DNA from: CAYFHQ01 sp964342805
GTDB taxonomy: Bacteria > Bacillota > Clostridia > Peptostreptococcales > Acidaminobacteraceae
DNA: 38,305 nt
Reading direction: 5' to 3'
Assembly: GCA_964342805.1 (NCBI GenBank)
Contig: CAYFHQ010000025.1
Location: forward strand, 1-38,305
In this document: in pieces, positions 33,482-38,305 of the stretch
Position numbering within the stretch: position 1 is the first letter of the stretch
How the letters are laid out: each line of letters begins with the position of its first letter
Translations under genes and position numbers: made by a program
The notes under the pieces: generated by a model
What the model saw: only the letters and a program-made list of their open reading frames with translations
The model's database searches: none
What the model was told of the DNA's origin: nothing

Positions 33482-33511
33482 GGCTATGGGAAGCAATTGC
33501 TACCCATAGCC
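33482..33511. terminator. Bidirectional terminator after the solute-binding genes
   Basis: A perfect 9-base stem GGCTATGGG/CCCATAGCC, with an A run on the left (T run CCTTTTATTTT on the minus strand) and TTGATTGT on the right. It serves the lipoprotein genes and the converging small-protein gene. Confidence 0.88.
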
Positions 33512-33524
33512 TTGATTGTCATCA

Positions 33525-33677
33525 TTATTTCTGATTCTCTTCTACCCAGTGTTTTGCGTCTTCCACTGCTTCCAGGGATGGAATGTGTACGTGTGTGTCT
33601 TTTTTCTCATTTTTATGATCAGCCCATGCACTGGTTAAGCTGGAGGAACATTCTACACAAGTTTTCTTCTTATCCAT
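33525..33677 (-). CDS. Small protein resembling the clostridial DUF3787/spore-surface family
   Basis: This 50-residue soluble protein has two N-terminal cysteines in CVEC, then SAWADHKNEKKDTHVHIPSLEAVEDAKHWVEENQK. The pattern of a tryptophan-containing AWAD segment, a 'V-IPS' turn and an ending D-A-K-x-W-V-x-E-N-x-K matches, as I recall it, the DUF3787 family of clostridial small proteins annotated as spore-surface proteins. The start at 33677 has AGAGGAG 6 bases upstream. It is monocistronic. The family match is from memory; no sporulation promoter could be assigned. It suggests an endospore former. Confidence 0.75.
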   Translation of the reverse strand: MDKKKTCVECSSSLTSAWADHKNEKKDTHVHIPSLEAVEDAKHWVEENQK

Positions 33678-33758
33678 AATCTTCTCCTCTGCTTGTACCT
33701 GTCTCACAACTGCTCAAGGGAGATGGGTCATTGGGAGCCGCGGCCCTACCAACTCCAT

Positions 33759-33773
33759 TGAGACTCATTATCA
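33759..33773. promoter_or_regulatory. Fur-box-like 7-1-7 sequence
   Basis: TGAGACTCATTATCA matches the Firmicutes 7-1-7 Fur consensus (TGATAAT-n-ATTATCA) at 12 of 14 positions, with a perfect right half. It lies in the 261-base gap between the small spore-like protein and the hemerythrin gene. The rest of the gap shows no gene; a candidate -10 TATAGT for the hemerythrin is at 33911-33916. Confidence 0.35.
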
Positions 33774-33938
33774 ATATACCCCTAGGTTGTGAAGCCAAAC
33801 AGGCAATGGTCCCTAATCCAGTAAAAGGTCTTGTTACTTTTGTCACGAGCAAGAACCGTCTATCACTTTTTATATTCATCCCTAGTGGTTCCATATCCAC
33901 AAATTTCGGGTATAGTGAAAAGAAACAGGAGGTAACCT

Positions 33939-34349
33939 ATGTTCACATTCACAAACGACTTACTCACAGGTGTCTACACCATTGACAGCGCCCACCAGCA
34001 AATCATCGACCAAGCAGAGAAAATCACCCAACTTGCCCTGGAAGAAAAAATTCAACCCAAAATCAACGAGGCCCTCTACTTCCTCGAGGAATATGTCATT
34101 GTCCACTTTGATCAAGAAGAAACCATTCAAAGGGACAGCGACTATCCGGGGTACATCAGCCATAAAAACTTCCACGACCTCTTCAGGGACCGCCTGGAAG
34201 CCATTATTGAACAACATGACGCCAATCCAACTTCACCAGCCATTAAAGAAAACATCGTCAAGCTGTTTGGAGAGATCTTCTACACCCATATTTTGACCAT
34301 GGATCAGGAGTTGGCTGCCTACCTGCGGGAGGTTGGGTTTGAGCAGTAG
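33939..34349 (+). CDS. Bacteriohemerythrin
   Basis: This 136-residue four-helix protein carries all seven ligands of the di-iron site: His19, His56, Glu60, His75, His79, His117 and Asp122, in the patterns HxxxE, HxxxH and HxxxxD. Such proteins bind O2 reversibly and in anaerobes may protect or sense oxygen. There is no fusion to a signalling domain. AGGAGG precedes the ATG 6 bases away. The flavodoxin-ferredoxin gene converges 15 bases beyond its stop, with no strong terminator between them. Confidence 0.95.
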   Translation: MFTFTNDLLTGVYTIDSAHQQIIDQAEKITQLALEEKIQPKINEALYFLEEYVIVHFDQEETIQRDSDYPGYISHKNFHDLFRDRLEAIIEQHDANPTSPAIKENIVKLFGEIFYTHILTMDQELAAYLREVGFEQ

Positions 34350-34364
34350 GGGGCTTTGGGTCCT

Positions 34365-35165
34365 TTACTGCTGACGGATCAACTCCTTCAAGTCCACCTG
34401 GGGATGGCGATAAGAAATCAGGTTCTTTTCATTCATCTTTTTGTATTTAAGTGCCTTGTGGGGGCATGCGTTGAAGCAGCCGGCACACATTTCACAGTTG
34501 GTGTCAAAGGCTGGCCCGCCCTTTTCCATTTGGATGTTGGCCTGGGGACAGACCTTTTCACAGAGGCCACAGCCCACGCAGGCTTCATTGGCGCTGATTT
34601 CCTTGAAACCCATGAGGCCTTCAGCGAAGTTGGCCAAGGACTCCGTCATCTTCCGAGTGGTTTCTTTCACAAATCCAGGAGCTGGGACAGGTCGAACTTC
34701 TTCTTTCCGAATCGATTTTGCATGTTCTTTAATGGAGACCTCTGACTTGGCTAAGACCTCTTTGACTTGATCCGGTGTATAGCCACGTACGGCACTATTA
34801 CTCGGGAAGACGGTCTCATAGGTATGAGAGATGGTCATATTCCGTTTTGCAAAAATGCTCACCAGGGCATTAATTGCTCTACCTGCACCTCCGCCGCCAC
34901 TATGGCCATATAAAAAGAGTTGGGCACCTGGTTGAAGAGTCAACTGATTGGCCAAACGTTTTACTATGGCCGGTGCCGTCATGGCATAGGTGGGAAAGAT
35001 AATGCCTACTTGGTCGGCCTGGGAGCTTACGCTAGTACCCAGGTTCACTTGATTTATCGGGGTTAGGACGACCGCCTTACCTGCCTCTTCTAACTCACGG
35101 CGAATGGTCTTGGCCACGTGTAGTCCATTTCCTGTTCCCGTGAAGTAATACAGTTCCGTCTTCAT
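34365..35165 (-). CDS. Flavodoxin-like/ferredoxin protein (EFR1 type)
   Basis: This 266-residue protein has an N-terminal flavodoxin-like fold (about 1-150) with the FMN phosphate loop region YYFTGTGNGLHVAK and a glycine-rich GHSGGGGAGRA segment. C-terminally, two [4Fe-4S] clusters are formed by CVGCGLCEKVCP (from Cys196) and CEMCAGCFNACP (from Cys224). This is the EFR1 (flavodoxin-ferredoxin) architecture common in anaerobes, an electron carrier or reductase of unknown partner. The start at 35165 has AAAGGAG 6 bases upstream; the frame extends 10 codons further without one. Its promoter is overlapped by an operator shared with the divergent TetR gene. Confidence 0.92.
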   Translation of the reverse strand: MKTELYYFTGTGNGLHVAKTIRRELEEAGKAVVLTPINQVNLGTSVSSQADQVGIIFPTYAMTAPAIVKRLANQLTLQPGAQLFLYGHSGGGGAGRAINALVSIFAKRNMTISHTYETVFPSNSAVRGYTPDQVKEVLAKSEVSIKEHAKSIRKEEVRPVPAPGFVKETTRKMTESLANFAEGLMGFKEISANEACVGCGLCEKVCPQANIQMEKGGPAFDTNCEMCAGCFNACPHKALKYKKMNEKNLISYRHPQVDLKELIRQQ

Positions 35166-35216
35166 TTCCTTCTCCTTTATTACAATCCTGCTCACTTGTG
35201 CAACTTTCTAAAGTGG

Positions 35217-35256
35217 AGTATAATGAACTCTATTGATCCGGTCAATGGATTTGACC
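35217..35256 (-). promoter_or_regulatory. Promoter of the EFR1 gene overlapped by inverted repeats
   Basis: On the minus strand TTGACC (35245-35240), 17 bases, TATACT (35222-35217). The -35 box lies inside two overlapping inverted repeats: ATTGA-5-TCAAT (35232-35246) and GGTCAA-5-TTGACC (35240-35256). The divergent TetR-family protein is the likely binder, by position. Confidence 0.7.
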
Positions 35257-35316
35257 AATCTTGCACACAAACCCTGCATGTGTGAGAGATTAAGGACCAT
35301 GGTCTAAGGAGTGAAA

Positions 35317-35919
35317 ATGGAAAGAAAAAGAGACCTTTATGCCAGCGCCAAGCGATCCCAACATATGATCCAGCAGGCCTTACTCAACCTCATGGAAACC
35401 AAAGACTTCCATCAAATCACGGTTAGTGAAATCATGAAAGAAGCCGACTTGGTACGGCGGACCTTTTATGCCCACTATAAAACCAAAGAAGACATCCTAA
35501 ATGCCGCCATCGACAGGGTCATCGAGGAGTCTAGCCTGGTTTTTGAACAGGGTGTCCGGACCTGTCAGGGAAACATGCCCCTGGTTTACTTCCAGCTTTG
35601 GTGTAATCAAGTACAACTGGTTTCCGTCCTGAAGAAAAATGGCCTCCTCTCCTTGTTGAAGCGGTTTGATACTTACATTGTGCAGCTTGTCTCAGACCAC
35701 CGTGTCCTAGATCAGGCAAATATCAGTGCCCGAGCAGCCCAGTACGCCCCCTTCTTTTATACAGGGGCCATGCTCAACCTTCTTGAAATCTGGTATGACA
35801 ATGGGATGGAAGAAACGCCTGAACAACTTTCCCACCTATTTGGTGAGCTTTTCATGGTGGGTCAAGCTAGCGACTCACAGATTTGCAACTATAACCAACA
35901 AGCCCCCGCTACGGCATAA
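35317..35919 (+). CDS. TetR family regulator, divergent to the EFR1 gene
   Basis: This 200-residue protein has a TetR helix-turn-helix at about 15-60: ALLNLMETKDFHQITVSEIMKEADLVRRTFYAHYKTKEDIL. The C-terminal domain is helical and resembles the short TetR_C group seen in Firmicutes dhaS-type regulators. AAGGAG lies 5 bases before ATG 35317; an in-frame GTG two codons earlier is less likely. It is divergent to the flavodoxin-ferredoxin gene, whose promoter is covered by inverted repeats; repression of that gene is likely. Ligand unknown. Confidence 0.92.
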   Translation: MERKRDLYASAKRSQHMIQQALLNLMETKDFHQITVSEIMKEADLVRRTFYAHYKTKEDILNAAIDRVIEESSLVFEQGVRTCQGNMPLVYFQLWCNQVQLVSVLKKNGLLSLLKRFDTYIVQLVSDHRVLDQANISARAAQYAPFFYTGAMLNLLEIWYDNGMEETPEQLSHLFGELFMVGQASDSQICNYNQQAPATA

Positions 35920-35924
35920 AAAGA

Positions 35925-35966
35925 CCCCTTGCAGTGGGATCATTTTCACGATCCCACTACAAGGGG
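35925..35966. terminator. Bidirectional terminator after the TetR gene
   Basis: The arms CCCCTTGCAGTGGGATC and GATCCCACTACAAGGGG pair with one mismatch. TTATTGTTTTTTG follows on the plus strand, and TCTTTTTATG on the minus strand. Confidence 0.93.
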
Positions 35967-35984
35967 TTATTGTTTTTTGTTGCC

Positions 35985-36584
35985 CTACTCCATTATTCGA
36001 GCTTTTAATAGGGTCCATTCCACATTGCCAACCGGGTCAATCTCATATTCCAAGACCGCATAGCCACCCACGTGGCCGTCCTCAAAATAACCCAGTACAA
36101 AGTGTTCTGTTAGAACATAACTCCCCTTGGGCCACCAGGCCATGGTACCCCCTAAAACACCCTCATAGGGAATGAGGTCATTCTCCAGTCTCAAGGTCGC
36201 CAGAAAATCATGAACAGAAGCAAAGCCGTCTCCCTTAAGCCGACTGACCACTTCTGCAGATGGTTCCGCCGAAACCAACAATCGGTCCATAAATTGTTTC
36301 TTGTCTATCTGGCTGGCCACCAACAGGTCATCAAGCTCCTCCACCTTTTCAGTGAACTTTTCGATTTCCTCCTGCGCTATAATCAGGTCTTCTTCCAACC
36401 GCTGTTTTTCTGCTCCAGTCGCGTCTAAGGCAAAGGTTAGGTCTGCCATGTCTTTGACAAGCTGGTCATTTCGCTCCATGAGTTGGCCATTTTGAATGGT
36501 CGTGAAAACCAACAACAGAATAAGGATCACCACTCCAGCGATGGTCAGGGCAGACTTGCGTGTTAAGTTAAAATCAGAAAACAT
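35985..36584 (-). CDS. Unknown membrane-anchored coiled-coil protein
   Basis: I do not recognise this 199-residue protein. One N-terminal membrane helix (about 12-32) is followed by a coiled-coil-like stretch (about 35-105) rich in E, L, Q and D. The C-terminal part (about 110-199) is globular, with GTMAWWPKGSYVLTEHFVLGYFEDGHVGGYAVLEYEI, compatible with a small beta-rich domain outside the membrane. AGGAGG precedes the ATG, and the gene follows its partner by 9 bases, so the two form an operon. It is shaped like a sensor or structural anchor, but no function can be given. Confidence 0.82.
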   Translation of the reverse strand: MFSDFNLTRKSALTIAGVVILILLLVFTTIQNGQLMERNDQLVKDMADLTFALDATGAEKQRLEEDLIIAQEEIEKFTEKVEELDDLLVASQIDKKQFMDRLLVSAEPSAEVVSRLKGDGFASVHDFLATLRLENDLIPYEGVLGGTMAWWPKGSYVLTEHFVLGYFEDGHVGGYAVLEYEIDPVGNVEWTLLKARIME

Positions 36585-36593
36585 AGGGGCCTC

Positions 36594-37454
36594 CTAATTG
36601 GATTCTTCCAGGTCTACGATTTTGCCATCCACATAGGTGCCGTAAAAACTTCTACCTTTTTGATACCCACCATTAAGTGGTTGATCACTGATCAGGATAC
36701 GAAATTGAATGGGCTCAAATCTCGAAGGAAATGAAGGCATTTTTATGTAGCTATCATATGAAGTCAAGTCATAAGTAGACTCGATGGACTGAACGGCCAG
36801 GCGTTGGACCGGATTGGTATGGGTACGGGTCCCTAGGATATCATTCCCTGACCAAACTAGGGTGACCAAGAGAATGAGTTCAAGGATGAATGCTAAAAAA
36901 GGGTGTTTGGTTTGACGTGTTTGAGCACCAAACAAGCCCCCCATTGCCCCTAGTATCACTGACCCCGGCAAATATATGATCCAGTACTCACTTGCATATA
37001 GCAAGACCACGATAAGCGCTATACTTGCAAAGGGCAAATATACCCACCCAAAGTTTAATGGAGCTATATATTTCTGAACACCAAGTGTATAGAGAGCAAC
37101 AATAATGGCTGATCCATAGAAAACCAGTAATCCTTCAAAATCAATGGTATAAACGAGGCCCATGTACCCTACAACATAGACCAAACAAGTCCAAATCAGA
37201 ATTTTCATCCACAAGGGCATGTCCAGGGGTTGGTCTTCATACATGGCACGATAGGCCTCCTCAGAAAGCCCTTGCGTGTCCCCCTCAAAACGATTAAAGC
37301 CAAAGTCAGCCAGGCCCACGTCTTCCTCAGGTGGGTCACTTGTCAGGCCTTCTTCCTGCATTTTTTTGGCATAGGTCTTTTTATGGTCCCAGTACAAACC
37401 CAAACCGGCTATGATTACAATGGCAAACCCTGCCAGTACATTCCAAACAATCAT
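36594..37454 (-). CDS. Unknown polytopic membrane protein, partner of the coiled-coil protein
   Basis: This 286-residue protein has an N-terminal helix (about 3-22), a polar acidic loop (about 25-78), five or six further hydrophobic helices (about 80-205), and an extracytoplasmic-looking C terminus of about 80 residues ending VDGKIVDLEESN. I do not recognise the family. The C-terminal segment with SYIKMPSFPSRFEPIQFRILISDQPLNGGYQKGRSFYG lacks known motifs. GGAGG precedes the ATG. It heads a two-gene operon with its own extended -10 promoter. Confidence 0.82.
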   Translation of the reverse strand: MIVWNVLAGFAIVIIAGLGLYWDHKKTYAKKMQEEGLTSDPPEEDVGLADFGFNRFEGDTQGLSEEAYRAMYEDQPLDMPLWMKILIWTCLVYVVGYMGLVYTIDFEGLLVFYGSAIIVALYTLGVQKYIAPLNFGWVYLPFASIALIVVLLYASEYWIIYLPGSVILGAMGGLFGAQTRQTKHPFLAFILELILLVTLVWSGNDILGTRTHTNPVQRLAVQSIESTYDLTSYDSYIKMPSFPSRFEPIQFRILISDQPLNGGYQKGRSFYGTYVDGKIVDLEESN

Positions 37455-37471
37455 AGGTCACCTCCGCCCAC

Positions 37472-37500
37472 ATTATACCATTTATGATTCCTTAACCCAT
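37472..37500 (-). promoter_or_regulatory. Extended -10 promoter of the unknown membrane-protein operon
   Basis: On the minus strand TGG-TATAAT (37480-37472) lies about 18 bases before the start codon. The -35 match is weak (TGGGTT, 16 bases upstream), as is common for extended -10 promoters. Confidence 0.55.
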
Positions 37501-37537
37501 CTATTCCACCTGATTGTAACTATTTTGTCCATAAAAA

Positions 37538-37574
37538 AAGCAGCCGGTCTCATCTGGGAAAAGAACGGCTGCTT
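37538..37574 (-). terminator. Terminator of the GH65 phosphorylase gene
   Basis: A perfect 9-base stem AAGCAGCCG/CGGCTGCTT with a 19-base loop. On the minus strand it is followed by TTTTTTATGG. It lies about 80 bases after the GH65 stop. Confidence 0.88.
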
Positions 37575-37654
37575 CATGTCATTCCTAGGACCAAGCCTTA
37601 GATGACAAGGGAATCATTATAATTTTGTCGGGTTGTGTATAAATCGAAAACCCA

Positions 37655-38305
37655 TTATCGGTCAGCAATCACAATCTCCTGTAGACCCATGTTTACTGTA
37701 TCGACCAAGTTGACCTCTTGGTCATACACCTGGATATCCACAGGCTGACCAGCAATCAGGTCAAGGTGAACGCCCGCTTCATTAACAGTGGCCTTAATTT
37801 TCCGCCCCCGATAAGAGATCGGAAAGGCATAGCCCTCCCACCCCTTGGGCAGGGTTGGTCGAAGGATCACATGGCCGTCTACCAGTCGAAAGCCACCAAA
37901 GCCATAAACCACAGACATCCAGGCACCACCTAAGTTGGCGATATGAAGTCCGTCCTTGGTATTGCCATGGGTGTTGTCCAGGTCCATGCGAATGGTTTCT
38001 AAGAAGTATTTGTAAGCCTTGTCGGGCATACCAATCCGTGAAGCCATAATGCCATGGACACAAGCCGACAGGGAAGAATCATGGGTGGTCAGGTCTTCAT
38101 AGTAGGCATAAGACCGCTTCATGGCCCCTTCACTGGTATAGTCCTCCAACATCATGTGCCCCAAGACTGTGTCCGGTTGCTTCAAGACCTGGTGGCGATA
38201 GATGGTCAGTGGATGGTAGTGGAGCAACAAGGGGTAGGCCTCCTTAGGCGTTGCAGCAAAGTCCCACTTTTTCTTCTGTAAAAAAGTGTCGTCTTGCATG
38301 TCTAT
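37655..38305 (-). CDS. GH65 family disaccharide phosphorylase, C-terminal part
   Basis: The frame is open to the window edge, so only the last 216 residues are present. The start lies outside; the internal ATG at 38299 is not the start, since the upstream codons read I-D before MQDDTFLQ. The sequence shows the GH65 hallmarks: HYHPLTIYRHQVLKQPDTVL, TTHDSSLSACVHGIMA, NTKDGLHIANLGGAWMSVVYGFGGFR and the C-terminal small domain LPKGWEGYAFPISYRGRKIKATV. Family members are phosphorylases of maltose, trehalose, kojibiose or nigerose that release beta-glucose 1-phosphate. The substrate cannot be fixed without the N-terminal catalytic half. The position near two sugar-type ABC permeases may be coincidence. 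Confidence 0.9.
   Translation of the reverse strand: MDMQDDTFLQKKKWDFAATPKEAYPLLLHYHPLTIYRHQVLKQPDTVLGHMMLEDYTSEGAMKRSYAYYEDLTTHDSSLSACVHGIMASRIGMPDKAYKYFLETIRMDLDNTHGNTKDGLHIANLGGAWMSVVYGFGGFRLVDGHVILRPTLPKGWEGYAFPISYRGRKIKATVNEAGVHLDLIAGQPVDIQVYDQEVNLVDTVNMGLQEIVIADR

Noticed and set aside
33670..33900. A 76-codon minus-strand open frame upstream of the small spore-like protein
   Set aside because: It has no ribosome site, overlaps the start of the better supported small gene, and its sequence has no protein-like pattern.

Overview
The window looks like a chromosomal piece of a motile, probably endospore-forming anaerobe of the Firmicutes (Clostridia-like). Support: many strong AGGAGG-type ribosome binding sites, TTGACA/TATAAT-type promoters with 17-base spacing, compact T-tract terminators, a DUF342/FapA-like protein, a methyl-accepting chemotaxis protein, lipoprotein solute-binding proteins, a hemerythrin, a flavodoxin-ferredoxin protein and a small protein resembling the clostridial DUF3787 spore-surface family. 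No rRNA, tRNA, CRISPR array, insertion sequence or phage module was seen. The species cannot be named from sequence reading alone. No stretch longer than 300 bases lacks a gene; the gaps hold promoters, operators and terminators, which are listed.

Left third (1-12.9 kb): a HExxH protein cut by the window edge, translationally coupled to an ArsR-type regulator; a DUF342/FapA-like protein; an HBM-type chemoreceptor; a cardiolipin synthase; a membrane protein of unknown function starting at TTG; a divergent MarR/MATE efflux pair; a cold-shock protein; a nitroreductase-like protein; and a DEAD-box RNA helicase.

Middle (12.9-26.5 kb): a TetR-controlled ABC-2 exporter operon (regulator, ATPase, two permeases, small membrane protein) preceded by a regular operator array of four 12-base palindromes at 16-base period; a PPP-type phosphatase; an EamA exporter behind a structured leader, with an AraC regulator upstream; Rid and VOC small enzymes; Lon protease; a second MarR regulator with a clear operator; and a DNA methyltransferase fused to a MerR-like helix-turn-helix, with no restriction partner.

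Right third (26.5-38.3 kb): the most unusual locus. Two MalF/MalG-like permeases are in one overlapping operon with a HlyD-like adaptor and a small MacB-core-like membrane protein. Two tandem paralogous solute-binding lipoproteins are transcribed divergently. No ATPase is present. This set does not match a transporter type I can name. After it come the DUF3787-like small protein, a hemerythrin, a divergent TetR/flavodoxin-ferredoxin pair with an operator over the promoter, a pair of unknown membrane proteins, and the C-terminal part of a GH65 disaccharide phosphorylase cut by the right edge.
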